A program made the position numbers and the translations under genes. The notes beneath the pieces were generated by a model that made no database searches, was not told where the DNA came from, and worked only from the letters and a program-made list of their open reading frames with translations. A stretch of 64,000 bases of DNA, taken from assembly GCF_022170785.1 (NCBI RefSeq), contig NZ_CP081870.1:3782001-3846000 (forward strand), written 5' to 3'. Source of the DNA: Rossellomorea marisflavi. GTDB lineage: Bacteria > Bacillota > Bacilli > Bacillales > Bacillaceae_B. Shown here piece after piece: positions 35,701-44,199 of this stretch. The number at the start of each line of letters is the position of its first letter. The first letter of the stretch is position 1.

Positions 35701-38700
35701 GGTTGAATGTGGCGATCCCGTCTTTATCCGAGGTGGCAGTGGCAATGGTGACGCCGCTAACCGGATCTTTAAGGGAGAAGGTCGCGCCTTTCAACACATC
35801 CCCAGTCTCTTTGTCGACCTTCTTCACCTTAAGGCCACCGACTTCCCCGCTTCCGTCACCTTTTCCTCCGGTCCTCTGCACGATGATCGATGCTTCGCCT
35901 TTCTTCACATCTTCCCTGGCATTTTCACCTTTGAAGTCGACGGTGTTGCTGACTTTCCCACCGACCTTCTCCAGGATGAGTGATTGATACTCGAGGATGT
36001 AAGGGGTGGATACGTCTTCCTTGAAGTCGATCGTGAAGGAATCCGGGTCCTCCTTGAGCGTCAGGACGTAATCCTTTCCTTCCGTCAGTTCATCCTTCTT
36101 CTTGACGTTCCCGTTCGCTTCCACGGTGGTGGAGTAGAGCTTGAAGGAATCCTTGATCAGCATCTGATTCGGACTCGGTGTATCAAGGATCCTTGCTTTT
36201 TGAACGGTGGATTGACCGAAGTTGATGTTGATCTTCCAGTCGATGATCTTGCCGTTCTGTTTCCCGGACTTGGCCGTATAGGTGTCTCCGTTCGGAATCG
36301 AAACGGAGGCATTGAGATCCGTTTCCTTCTTCTCTCCATTGTAGACCGTGGCCGTATTCTTGTAGGATGCCTGGACGAGGCTTACATCCTTCACACTGGT
36401 CTTGTAAGTGATCTTGTAGGGAGAGTCGACCGGGTTTTTGAAGATGATCTCGAAGCCTTGCTCCCCCTTGTCGTTATCGATCATCTTGACGGTATATTCG
36501 CTCGCGGGTACCCGTTCACCGTCCCTCGTGCCGTTGCCTCCACCCGTGAGATCCATCCGGTACACTGCGATGGAATCCTCCACGAGCTTCTGATTTCCCT
36601 GCATGTAATCGACCACGCGGAGCTGATCGAGCTGCTTCAGGTTATAGTTCACGCCGACATTCCAAGTCAGGAGCTTATCGACGGCATTATAGGACCCGTT
36701 CTTGAAGCCGTTGAACTGGGTATAGGAATCCGGGGTGAACCGGGAGATGGCCTCCAATGTCCGGTCTTTCCCCTGCTCATCCTTCCAGAAGAGTTCGGCT
36801 TTGTTCTCCAGAAACTTTTTCCCTATATCCGCTCTCTTCTCGTAATCGAATGCGGTCGTATAGGTGATGCGGTGTGCGGTACTGATATCCTTCAGGAAGA
36901 CGATTTCGAAGCCATCCTCCACTTCTTCGAGGGTATAGTCCGTCCCTTCGACGAGGGTTTTTCCTTTCGTCTCTATCTTCAATGTATCCCGTTTGAACGT
37001 GAGACCTTTATTCGTGAAATCATCCTTGAGGACGACATTCTTCATGAGTTGCTCATCCAGGTTGAAGTTGATCGTCCATGGGATCGTTTTGTCTTTGTAA
37101 TTCGGTGAGCCGTGGTGCTTGAATAGGATCTGCTGGCCGATCGTCTGGCCTGCATCCTTCCTGATTTCACCCGTCGTCACTTCATTGACGATGTTTTCAT
37201 TTTCATAGACGCGGTCGATGGATTTCGTTTGATAGGTGATCTTGTAGGCTGCGTCGATATCCTGGTTGAATTGAAGGGTGAACCCATTGCGGTTCCCATC
37301 GGATTTGTCCACGACGTCGTAGTTCGTGAACGGGGTGCTTCCTGCTTCATTTCCGTTCTCATTGATTGTGATTTCATTGACCGTCAGGGTGTCCTTGAGC
37401 AATTCCTGTGATCCATTGAAGAAATCCTCGAGGACTGCATCCTTTTGGGCGATGTTCTTTTGGTTATAGTTATACCGGACTTCCCACGTGATGAGCTGTT
37501 TGGCTGCATCATATCCGACGACACGCTTCTGAAGCGGCTGCCCCCTCTGGACCTTCACCGTGGCTTCTGCCGATTTCTCCCCGCCATCGGAGAACAAGGT
37601 CGCCTTATTCTTAAAGTCGGTTTGATCTTCATCCGTCACATTTGTTTCGTATACGAGGCGGTAAGCAAGATGGATATCATCATTGAAGTCAATGGCGAAA
37701 TCCTGCCCGTTTGACGTCTTCCCGATCGTATAGTCACCCGGTGATACTTCTGATCCCAGGGTTGTTTCCCCGTTCAGCTTCGTCTCCAGATGATAGAGCT
37801 TGATCGAGCCTTCCTTCAGCTCCTGACCTTCCTGGATCGGATCTTCGAGTCTTGCATTCTTCAAATCTCCAAGATTCTTATTAAAATCGACCGTCCATTT
37901 GATCGTTTCGGCATTATAGGCGCGATTCGGCTCGCCTTTTTTGCTCACATCAGCGCCTTTTGATGGATAGTCGATTTCGATCGTAATGGATTCCTGACCC
38001 TCGATGGGCGTGATGACGATCGTCTTGTCTTCCGTCACGATCGTCTCTTTATCAAGCTCGGTCCATACTTCCAGCGTTCCTTTGATATTGGAGAACTGCT
38101 CGATGAAGTCCGTGAACTCGATGTTTGCTTCTCCCTGCTTGTTCACAGAGAAAAAGCCGACAATCTCATCATTGAACCGCATTTCGGAACGGACGATCTC
38201 ATCATAGATCTTCAGCTCCGGTGGCATGTTGAACTTGAACATGTCCCCACCCTTATAGCCATGACCGTTCTTCAGGGCCCATTCGTACTTCACCGACACA
38301 AGAGAGTCGACGGTCGGCTTATCCTGTGGATTGCCTTGGCGGTCTTCGAAGGAAAGGGTTGCTTTGGTGAGGATGTTTTCTGTGATGATTCCATCCACGG
38401 CCGCGCTTTTCTTCACTTCTTCTTTCTTTTCTTTCTCGTCCTCTTCCTTCACTTCCTCTTTGGCCGGTGCATCGGCTTCAGCGGTCTCGTCCTCGACCGT
38501 CTCCTCTTTCACCGCATCCTCTTCGGCAGGGGCCTCAGCTTCAGGCTCCTTCACCTCTTCGTTCACAGGTGCCTCCGTTTCTTCTTCCACAGGAGGTTTC
38601 ACTTCCTCTACCTCACTCACAACGGAAATGGAGATCTTCCCATTCGCTTCAGGATGGTCGGCTGCCGCTTCATTGAAGACCACCTTTAGCCCTTCCCCAT

Positions 38701-39025
38701 CAGCAGTATATCGACCGATGGCCTCATCACCGGCAAGAAGCTCCCCTTCCTGGGCCACTTCCACCTTAAGAGGTTCCGGGATCTCCTTGTGATAAGGTTG
38801 ATCGGCTGCAACCGTTGAACCCTCGAGGGTCCACTGGACGTTCATGCTGGTAATGTTCTGTGACCCATCGTTCTGTACGGTTTCTCCCTCATCGGTCACA
38901 TATTCGACCGTTTGAAAAAGATCCTCTGCTGTTCCTTGTGCCTGTGCTCTCGGTGAAAAGATCCCTGTAGCCAATGTCTGAAGTATGAGCATGACAATCA
39001 GTGAAACGGATAAGCTTCTTTTCAT
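32795..39025 (-). CDS. Giant LPXTG-anchored adhesin (Cna-like) with ten SpaA-type repeats
   Basis: About 2,076 residues. In order: signal peptide (SVSLIVMLILQTLATGIFS, cleaved near AQA); a beta-domain to about residue 140; an acidic Pro/Glu-rich linker (about 145-215); an N-terminal adhesin domain and several collagen-binding-like domains of about 150 residues (about 220-1060), each ending in an ITYxT/YKT-like strand; ten SpaA/Cna-B-type domains of about 92 residues (about 1070-1996), each with LTK-type Lys, ET-type Glu and a final N(E/D) Asn that can form an isopeptide bond; a Pro/Thr-rich stalk; and a sorting signal LPYTGEE, hydrophobic segment and RRKRGIEE tail. It should be joined to the wall by the sortase encoded next. 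The ATG at 39025 has AAAGGA nine bases upstream; 39034 is possible. A SinR-like palindrome lies at 39394-39409. Confidence 0.92.
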   Translation of the reverse strand: MKRSLSVSLIVMLILQTLATGIFSPRAQAQGTAEDLFQTVEYVTDEGETVQNDGSQNITSMNVQWTLEGSTVAADQPYHKEIPEPLKVEVAQEGELLAGDEAIGRYTADGEGLKVVFNEAAADHPEANGKISISVVSEVEEVKPPVEEETEAPVNEEVKEPEAEAPAEEDAVKEETVEDETAEADAPAKEEVKEEDEKEKKEEVKKSAAVDGIITENILTKATLSFEDRQGNPQDKPTVDSLVSVKYEWALKNGHGYKGGDMFKFNMPPELKIYDEIVRSEMRFNDEIVGFFSVNKQGEANIEFTDFIEQFSNIKGTLEVWTELDKETIVTEDKTIVITPIEGQESITIEIDYPSKGADVSKKGEPNRAYNAETIKWTVDFNKNLGDLKNARLEDPIQEGQELKEGSIKLYHLETKLNGETTLGSEVSPGDYTIGKTSNGQDFAIDFNDDIHLAYRLVYETNVTDEDQTDFKNKATLFSDGGEKSAEATVKVQRGQPLQKRVVGYDAAKQLITWEVRYNYNQKNIAQKDAVLEDFFNGSQELLKDTLTVNEITINENGNEAGSTPFTNYDVVDKSDGNRNGFTLQFNQDIDAAYKITYQTKSIDRVYENENIVNEVTTGEIRKDAGQTIGQQILFKHHGSPNYKDKTIPWTINFNLDEQLMKNVVLKDDFTNKGLTFKRDTLKIETKGKTLVEGTDYTLEEVEDGFEIVFLKDISTAHRITYTTAFDYEKRADIGKKFLENKAELFWKDEQGKDRTLEAISRFTPDSYTQFNGFKNGSYNAVDKLLTWNVGVNYNLKQLDQLRVVDYMQGNQKLVEDSIAVYRMDLTGGGNGTRDGERVPASEYTVKMIDNDKGEQGFEIIFKNPVDSPYKITYKTSVKDVSLVQASYKNTATVYNGEKKETDLNASVSIPNGDTYTAKSGKQNGKIIDWKININFGQSTVQKARILDTPSPNQMLIKDSFKLYSTTVEANGNVKKKDELTEGKDYVLTLKEDPDSFTIDFKEDVSTPYILEYQSLILEKVGGKVSNTVDFKGENAREDVKKGEASIIVQRTGGKGDGSGEVGGLKVKKVDKETGDVLKGATFSLKDPVSGVTIATATSDKDGIATFNRLLYGDYTLMEESAPDGYLKGFESKEVTIDQPYDPKDDAKPGNTITVDNTKIKQQVELTKIDEETKSVLPGAIFDLKNSKGEVVRSDLKTDESGKIVVKDLEPDTYTFVEKQAPDGYKGSGKEYEVTIKKDQTESTTITVTNEIIRGGVELTKVSEDGTTLKDAVFKLVGVDVDERRDNLTTDEDGKLVITDLRPGSYELIETQAPKGHDLKSEPLTFEIVKGQTEHLKLTFENDQTTGSVRILKVGEEGKKLEDVTFDLQKENGEELRKGLTTDANGILLVENLKPGNYKLVEKQTLDGYLVGQDPVHPFTIKVGQEKTLEITIINKLKRGAVELTKLGEDKEKLADAVFKLIDADGEEVKTDLKTDESGTITVTDLLPGTYSFVETAAPKGHVLDETPLTFAIPFDPKEPLKITKENERSTSSVVLEKMGEDDKLLEGVTFDLVRENGEPVQGGTGLKTNAEGKIQFDGLKPGKYQFIETASIDGYVLGTGPLSFEIKLGQETATKVKVINELKTGSVQLQKVGEEKEALEGAEFTLRNKETGEEWKGLTTDADGIITVDNLKPGHYQFIETKAPFGHVLDETPVNVEVVFDPDQELPATVTMENERATGSVILTKKGEEGNTLEGVKFDLWRTDGSLIAENLTTDENGVLKVDDLKPGSYQFVETETLAGYDLPSEPIPFEIELGQETALNVEVINDLTTGSVLLTKIDEEGYLLEGALFELTDGEGNVLATDLETDEDGELFIDGLKPGNYQLIETQAPYGYELDDEPIPFEIVKGQQETLEIVFENLMILGNLKILKVDSQTDRKLQGAEFDILDENGEILLSVATDEEGEAYIEGLVPGTYSLVETKAPDGYVASNEPIPFTVEVGQEGVITIVVKNDAKEKPPEEPEKPTTPSEPTTPTKPSGPSEPASGTPMDSTPSGTPKNTLPYTGEEWMRYLMYAGLLFISAGTIVITARRKRGIEE
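33047..35821 (-). repeat. Coding repeats: ten SpaA-type domains, alternating subtypes
   Basis: Inside the adhesin gene, ten units of about 275 bp encode domains with a common plan (xxLTKxxE...FxL...GLKTDxxG...LxPGxYxFxET...GY...VxxxNE). From unit 3 to unit 9 they alternate: units 3, 5, 7 and 9 have ET-x-APxG(H/Y), units 4, 6 and 8 have (L/I)(D/A)GYxxG or LAGY. This points to duplication of a two-domain block. The boundaries are approximate. Confidence 0.75.
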
Positions 39026-39393
39026 CTTCCCCATCCTTTTTTTCTGTAATTTGCCTTCCTAGCCAACGACCTGAACGTGGACATCACCTGAGCGGATGAG
39101 CATTCAAACGAGTAGAAAAATAGGTTTGATCAGAGCATGGTTCTTCAGGAATATGTAATCGTGTTGTCCGCATTTCCGAGAGCAGACGAGAGACACGGCA
39201 ATATGATCCAAGCGAGTGATCAGTACGCACATCAGGAAACCACCATCCAAAAATCATCAACATCCATCTTGCAAACGCCTTCAAAAACAAGTCAATGGAC
39301 TCAACAAAAGCTATCAAAACGACTAAACAATCAATAAATACCGACGAACCACCCGACGAAATACGATAAAAAGAACATAAATCACCTCATTCT
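39026..39393. other. Gap upstream of the adhesin gene
   Basis: No gene can be supported here; short frames on both strands lack ribosome binding sites. It should hold the adhesin promoter and a long leader, since the SinR-like site lies about 370 bp before the start. AAAGAAC at 39370-39376 is an additional SinR half-site in reverse orientation. Confidence 0.4.
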
Positions 39394-39409
39394 GTTCTTT
39401 ATAAAGAAT
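39394..39409. promoter_or_regulatory. SinR-like palindrome upstream of the adhesin gene
   Basis: GTTCTTTATAAAGAAT has the form of the SinR inverted-repeat operator (GTTCTYT-NN-ARAGAAC). The identical 16 bases, on the other strand, occur upstream of sipW at 51308-51323. Binding by SinR is inferred; sinR is not in the window. Confidence 0.6.
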
Positions 39410-39642
39410 TAACTAGATGCTACCATCCGTTTATCCGTATTGTCAATGTTGTTTGTGGATTGATTTTTGTTGGAATATAAATGGGAGTTTGATATGGGGA
39501 ACTAAGTAGTTTTCGAGGCAGGGATATAAGGGAAATCCTTACATCGATTCTGTAGGCAATTCATTCTCTCGTTATAGGGGGAAACACTGATATTCAGCGG
39601 TGGGTAGTACACTATTCAACTATGATCATTACATAACAAAAA

Positions 39643-39672
39643 AACCTCGAAAGGCAAAAGCCAATCAAGGTT
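39643..39672 (-). terminator. Terminator of the Imm30-like gene
   Basis: AACCT-C-GA pairs with TC-A-AGGTT around an inner GGC/GCC stem; a T run follows on the minus strand. Confidence 0.7.
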
Positions 39673-39686
39673 CCTACAAATGCAAG

Positions 39687-40157
39687 CTATTTACTTACAT
39701 ATAATACAAATTCGTCTACAGAGGGTTCAAATCTTCTAGGATTTCGCTCCTTTATTTCATTCACAACTTGCAAAACCATTTCTTTTACACTGTCATCAGC
39801 GGTTGAAATGACCTTCTTATATTCTTTGAAAGAGGGTTCATGATTTAATATTCTTTTATGAAGGGTTTTAGCCCATTCTTTTGCATGAGGTAACATATAA
39901 GGTATTGATCCAGCTAATTCATTTAAAGATTGCTCTGAATCAAAAAAATCATCATAGGACTCAATTGCCTGAATCAACCCAAACATCACTTCATCATTTT
40001 CAGTAGCATCGTGAAACCCCTGACACAAACTTCTTATGTGATTCAATTCTTTTAAATCCAAGATACTAGAAATCGCCTGTTCGAATGCTGTAATCTCTTT
40101 TTCATTTTTAAGCAATCTGTTATCTATTAATTTTTGAGTCAACTCTTCATCGTTCAC
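39687..40157 (-). CDS. Imm30-like immunity protein, orphan
   Basis: A 156-residue all-helical protein. The string LLKNEKEITAFEQAISSI, later DEVMFGLIQAIESYDDF and IPYMLPHAKEWAKTLHKRIL resemble Imm30-type immunity proteins that protect Bacillus cells against polymorphic toxins; this is from memory of the family, not a search. No matching toxin gene lies beside it: the nearest toxin (42757-44199) has its own SMI1-type immunity gene. GTG start at 40157 after AGGGGG. It lies 24 bp after the VWA lipoprotein gene on the same strand and may share its transcript. Confidence 0.6.
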   Translation of the reverse strand: MNDEELTQKLIDNRLLKNEKEITAFEQAISSILDLKELNHIRSLCQGFHDATENDEVMFGLIQAIESYDDFFDSEQSLNELAGSIPYMLPHAKEWAKTLHKRILNHEPSFKEYKKVISTADDSVKEMVLQVVNEIKERNPRRFEPSVDEFVLYVSK

Positions 40158-40181
40158 TATTAACCCCCTGACCTGTTGCGT

Positions 40182-41585
40182 TCAATCGACTTCGTTGTTG
40201 TACTTCTTTTTTATCTCACTCTTTAAATCTTCTATCTGTTTCTTATTCATCGATTCTAAGTTTGCCAAGATCTCTTCAATAGATTCTTCATATAAGCCAC
40301 TGAGCTCTTTCATTCGATTTCTCAATTCATCTTTCTGTTCTGACGAAAGCTTTTCTTGATCCTGAAGGATTGACAAAATGTTGACCATTCTTAAATACTG
40401 CGATCTTTGTGTGAATTTCCAATCGTTAGAAAATCCTAAGATGTCGAAGCTGTTATCAACTCGTTGAGCGTCGGCATCCCTTAGGGCATCATTTTTCCAA
40501 CTTTCCCAACGCTTCATTACTTCTTCCGCACGATCAAATTCAGCTGTCAATTGTTCTTTATTTGTTACTGTAGAATAAATGCCATTGGAGCTCTCAGCAA
40601 CTTCTTTCAATTGCTTTTGGGCACTGGAGTCCACATTGAAACCAATGACATTGATGATTGGTGATACATTTGAATCCGCAAAATCCTTTGCCACTTTCAC
40701 CGGATCTCCATCGCATGTTTCAATTCCATCACTGACCAAGTAGATAAGATTTGTATTGGTTTTCCCATCGTACTTCTCAAATGATTGGAATGATTGCTTT
40801 AGGCTTTCGCCAATGGGGGTCCATCCACTCGGTTTGAATTGATTGATCGCCTTGTCGAATGCGGCACTATCATACTGATCAAACCCATAAACTTGTTCAA
40901 TGCCGGAGCATGATTTGGATTTATCTGCTTCACTGCCCGTTCCTTTATGTCCGTAAACCCTAAGGGAGATATTTACACCCTCGGGCAGGTTGGAGACAAA
41001 TTCGTCTATGGCTTCCTTAGCCAAATCCATTTGGGTTTTATCGCCTACAAGTGCATTCATACTCCCACTGGAGTCCAGTATGATTTCAACATTATAGTTA
41101 TCCTTGAACTGATATTTTGAATCTTTTAATTCAGGACTCCCGTACATGGAGAACTCCCATTTCTTTACTAGATCATTCGGATCTGGGAAATCATCGGCTG
41201 CCAACGAGAAAACATATTGAACATACTGATTGTACTCCTCCTCCGTCGGATTCTCTGGAAGAGAGGGAACATCCTCCACATACTCACTGACTTTGGGAAC
41301 CATTTCATCAGAGAACACTTCTTTCCCGGCAAATACACCAGGAAGCTGATTAATAATATCGACTTGATCTTCCGGTACCTGTTGAAGGTCTTGAAAGCTT
41401 TTGCTCTCTGAAAAATCTTGCTTCTGAGGACCACTGTCCGACTCTGACTCCTGAGCCTCTTTTTTCTCTTCTTGCTTTGGTTCATCCTTTGATGGAGCTA
41501 TATTTTTCTTCGTCTCTTCATTGTCACTGCATCCGGTCACAATAATGCAGAGGAAGAAGAGCACGGATAGTAGTGAAAGTCTCAT
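40182..41585 (-). CDS. Lipoprotein with a von Willebrand factor A domain
   Basis: A 467-residue lipoprotein. The signal MRLSLLSVLFFLCIIVTGCS ends in lipobox VTGC. A highly charged stretch follows, then a VWA domain with an intact metal-ion site: ILDSSGSM, later SGWTPIGESL (the Thr) and YLVSDGIETCDGD (the Asp). The C-terminal about 100 residues are charged and helical. VWA lipoproteins bind other proteins on the cell face; the partner is unknown. Its own ribosome binding site AGGAGG lies upstream. It sits between an immunity-like gene and the toxin cassette, but there is no proof that it belongs to either. Confidence 0.82.
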   Translation of the reverse strand: MRLSLLSVLFFLCIIVTGCSDNEETKKNIAPSKDEPKQEEKKEAQESESDSGPQKQDFSESKSFQDLQQVPEDQVDIINQLPGVFAGKEVFSDEMVPKVSEYVEDVPSLPENPTEEEYNQYVQYVFSLAADDFPDPNDLVKKWEFSMYGSPELKDSKYQFKDNYNVEIILDSSGSMNALVGDKTQMDLAKEAIDEFVSNLPEGVNISLRVYGHKGTGSEADKSKSCSGIEQVYGFDQYDSAAFDKAINQFKPSGWTPIGESLKQSFQSFEKYDGKTNTNLIYLVSDGIETCDGDPVKVAKDFADSNVSPIINVIGFNVDSSAQKQLKEVAESSNGIYSTVTNKEQLTAEFDRAEEVMKRWESWKNDALRDADAQRVDNSFDILGFSNDWKFTQRSQYLRMVNILSILQDQEKLSSEQKDELRNRMKELSGLYEESIEEILANLESMNKKQIEDLKSEIKKKYNNEVD

Positions 41586-41710
41586 GTAATGTAAACAACC
41601 TCCTATGTAATATATCTTTTCCTACGACTGCCTTTTCCGATTGATTCAATCATGGATTTGATTTTATCAATACATCCTTTCCCATGTGATGAGTCATTTG
41701 AGAATACTCG

Positions 41711-41854
41711 TTAAATAATTCCAAAAAAATAGACGATTACTAAGGCGTTCCCGGTCCACTGTAGCGTTTGAAAGCCTCTTTTGGTGCGAATAAGTGCATT
41801 CATTTTTTGTTGGGCATTTTGTGTAATGTCCTGTAATCTTTTCCAAAAGGACAT
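41711..41854 (-). CDS. Possible 47-aa small membrane protein
   Basis: Tentative. An ATG at 41854 opens a frame MSFWKRLQDITQNAQQ that goes on with a basic stretch and ends in a hydrophobic ALVIVYFFGII before TAA. The codons look like coding sequence, and a basic amphipathic helix plus hydrophobic tail is typical of small membrane proteins. The upstream GGGGTGG is close to the start, so the ribosome binding site is weak. It lies 125 bp upstream of the VWA lipoprotein gene on the same strand. Confidence 0.35.
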   Translation of the reverse strand: MSFWKRLQDITQNAQQKMNALIRTKRGFQTLQWTGNALVIVYFFGII

Positions 41855-42180
41855 GGCCACCCCGAGGAATTACGGTAGAGGAGAACCAATTTCATACCTT
41901 CTATTCGATCAAAGAATCCCAAGTTCTCACAATACCTCAGAAATGAATTACAAGTACTATATTCCTATAAATTGGAATTAATTCTAATTTACCACCAAAT
42001 GCAGGTTTGAAACTATGTATAACATAATTTGTTCATATTCTTTTCTATATAATAATTACACTCTCGCAATCCCCCCTAGATATTGTCGAGTTTAACTGTA
42101 ACGAAAGGTCTAACCAAAGGAATTTACATTATTAATAAATAGGGAATAGGATTCGTAAAGCATGTACCTGTCTTTTTCAA
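41855..42180. other. Gap upstream of the lipoprotein region
   Basis: A+T-rich, with no ribosome-binding-site-supported frame on either strand. I see nothing in it except likely promoter-like A/T stretches. Confidence 0.4.
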
Positions 42181-42228
42181 AAAAAAGCACCCTATAGGTA
42201 GACTATTTTCGGTCTTCTCTAAAGGGTA
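42181..42228 (-). terminator. Two-storey terminator hairpin of the toxin-immunity cassette
   Basis: ACCCTATAG pairs with CTAAAGGGT in part, with an inner AGAC / GTCT stem, and nine or more T follow on the minus strand. It resembles the hairpin at 26371-26415 in plan and bases. Confidence 0.75.
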
Positions 42229-42271
42229 CATCCTATGAGTATTTATCATAATAATTATCATTGCTTAATAT

Positions 42272-42760
42272 TTAATCGTGTAGCTTATTAAGAAATTCTG
42301 TAAATGTTTTTGCAACATAAAATACATTTTCTCTGGCATGTTCTTCAGCCTGTTCTTTTGTTAATCCTTCTTCTTTCATTAACATTTCTTTTTCCCAAGC
42401 ATTTTCATGTTCCCAAAAGACTATAAATGGACTATCCTTGGATTCTTTATAATCAAAACATATTAAGTTCCCCGCTGGATCAAATGCAAATGGAACTAAT
42501 CCATTAGGCAACGTTGCTTTATAACTGTTAAAAACATCTACAATATATTCATCATTATCCTGATCATATGATAATAAAGTACCAAAGACTTTCTCTTTGT
42601 TCCCAACATTGAATAAATCAGGTTCTACATTTGCACCATTATTTAGTGCCACACATTTTATATAATCTTCTGGAAGCTCAAACCCTAATTCACTCCCAGT
42701 TTTTTTTACATATTCTTCACTTACTGCTGCATCAGCAAATTGCCACTCTATTTTGCTCAT
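42272..42760 (-). CDS. SMI1/KNR4-family immunity protein
   Basis: A 162-residue protein of the SMI1/KNR4 superfamily: MSKIEWQFADAAVSEEYVKK, LGFELPEDYIKCVALNNGA and GLVPFAFDPAGNLICFDY, the latter being the common core of the family. It starts at the stop codon of the toxin gene (ATGA overlap), so the two are translated together; this is the arrangement of LXG-toxin immunity genes such as yobK in B. subtilis. It should bind and block the DNase domain. The longer frame to 42778 lies inside the toxin and is less likely. Confidence 0.88.
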   Translation of the reverse strand: MSKIEWQFADAAVSEEYVKKTGSELGFELPEDYIKCVALNNGANVEPDLFNVGNKEKVFGTLLSYDQDNDEYIVDVFNSYKATLPNGLVPFAFDPAGNLICFDYKESKDSPFIVFWEHENAWEKEMLMKEEGLTKEQAEEHARENVFYVAKTFTEFLNKLHD

Positions 42761-44199
42761 CTCATACCATCTCCCCATAATTTGTTTCCACCTAAATGGT
42801 TTACATCATGTTTTTTCGAATTAACCAATTGCAACTTTCCTGGAACCTGATGATGATGCCAAGTTAATCCTTGAATTCTCGGTTTTCCAGCATTTATTTG
42901 AGCTAATTGCTTTGCAGTAAATAACTCCCTGGAAACATCCCCCTTTTCAATTGCCTCCTTTAAAATACCCGTACAAACTTTAAACTGTTTATCATCAGAT
43001 GCTATAAAAAGGTTTTCTTGAAGTTTCAATGTAAATTTAACATCATCACCCTTAAAGATTGGAAAACCTAATACATCATAATCTACACCTTTCACGTGTT
43101 CTCCTCCTGCCAATCCTTTATTGACTATATTATTCTTTGGTGAGGCGTTTAAATAGTCATCCACATGCCCTATTACGGATTTAAATTCGTCAATACTATC
43201 ATAACCATATTCCTTAATAGTTGTATCATCTACAACTTTTAAAAAGTCTTCAACACTTTCATAGCCTTTAGGAACAATAGATCTATTTATCAAGTTACCA
43301 TTGATATCATAATCATTTTTAATTACTTCATCAACTTCAGAACGGTGGACCTTACCTGCCGCCTTACCCTTCCCACCAAACCGAACAAGCGTCTCCTTAG
43401 CTTTCTCAATATTACTTAAAGCCTTGTCCTTAATCATCTCCATGATTTCTTTAGCGGACTTGTTTTTAGCGGTTTCTTCAATGATGTCGGGTCCTACTTT
43501 TTCTAATACCAGCAAATCCTCTACATTTCCCCCAAGGTACTTAAGGGTGTAGCCAATCTTCTTCATATCTTTGATGTGATCTTTCACACCTTGAGCTGTT
43601 TTAGCAATAGGACCTTTTTGGGTGGCAGTGAAGGCCCTTTTCCCCATTTCTATCAGGACTTTCGGATTCATGACATTTTTGGCTGAACGGATTAAATAAG
43701 CGCCTTCCCGGACAAGATAGGTCTTTACCCCTTTTATACCCATTTTTGCAGCAATACCCGCCGCTTTTGCAGGAGGTGCCACGGTTAATAACAACATGAA
43801 AAATGCTAAGTTCCTATCAAAATCAGAAAGTTTTTCACCTGTAGTAGGATCAAATTCATTTTCAGGATTTATTCGCAAAAAATCATAATAGCCTAATAGC
43901 TCCAGTCCAAACACGCCGAAATGTTCTGCCATGGAACGATCGGCACTTTGTATGGCTGCACGGGCAATCATGACCGCTTCCTGGGTTTCATCCACCTTTT
44001 GACGGTATGTTTCAATGCTATGATTGAGTTCAGATTGTAGGTCCCTAATTCTTCCTGTGCTGCTTAGAGTCAGGGTAAGCATAAGCTCTGATGTATCCCA
44101 CTTGAGTTCTTTTAACGTGTTTTCTGCTTCGTCTTCTGCCTGCTGATAAACATCTGCCAGTTTTTTGAGCTGTTCCGGATCTATTTTGATCTCGCTCAT
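42757..44199 (-). CDS. Type VII-secreted polymorphic toxin with C-terminal HNH-type (WHH) DNase
   Basis: A 480-residue toxin. The N-terminal about 100 residues are a helical WXG100/LXG-like export region (KIDPEQLKKLADVYQQAEDE). A pre-toxin segment follows (FDPTTGEKLSDFDRNLAFFM) and a hydrophobic patch. The last 36 residues, LTWHHHQVPGKLQLVNSKKH then DVNHLGG, are the metal-dependent HNH fold found in B. subtilis YobL/YqcG-type DNases: Trp447, His448-450, His464 and His468. It would be exported by the ESX/Yuk machinery and degrade DNA of neighbours. The start overlaps the preceding partner gene by ATGA; the immunity gene overlaps its end. Confidence 0.85.
   Translation of the reverse strand: MSEIKIDPEQLKKLADVYQQAEDEAENTLKELKWDTSELMLTLTLSSTGRIRDLQSELNHSIETYRQKVDETQEAVMIARAAIQSADRSMAEHFGVFGLELLGYYDFLRINPENEFDPTTGEKLSDFDRNLAFFMLLLTVAPPAKAAGIAAKMGIKGVKTYLVREGAYLIRSAKNVMNPKVLIEMGKRAFTATQKGPIAKTAQGVKDHIKDMKKIGYTLKYLGGNVEDLLVLEKVGPDIIEETAKNKSAKEIMEMIKDKALSNIEKAKETLVRFGGKGKAAGKVHRSEVDEVIKNDYDINGNLINRSIVPKGYESVEDFLKVVDDTTIKEYGYDSIDEFKSVIGHVDDYLNASPKNNIVNKGLAGGEHVKGVDYDVLGFPIFKGDDVKFTLKLQENLFIASDDKQFKVCTGILKEAIEKGDVSRELFTAKQLAQINAGKPRIQGLTWHHHQVPGKLQLVNSKKHDVNHLGGNKLWGDGMR

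Noticed and set aside
33047..35821. Regular repeats that could be taken for a CRISPR array or other tandem DNA repeat
   Set aside because: Units are about 275 bp, diverged, and keep the reading frame; they encode SpaA-type domains.
35984..37108. 374-residue frame on the plus strand inside the adhesin gene
   Set aside because: It is antisense to repeated codons of the adhesin, with no ribosome binding site and a composition that mirrors the coding strand.
39084..39337. Short frames on both strands upstream of the adhesin
   Set aside because: No ribosome binding sites or family features; the region is more likely leader and promoter.
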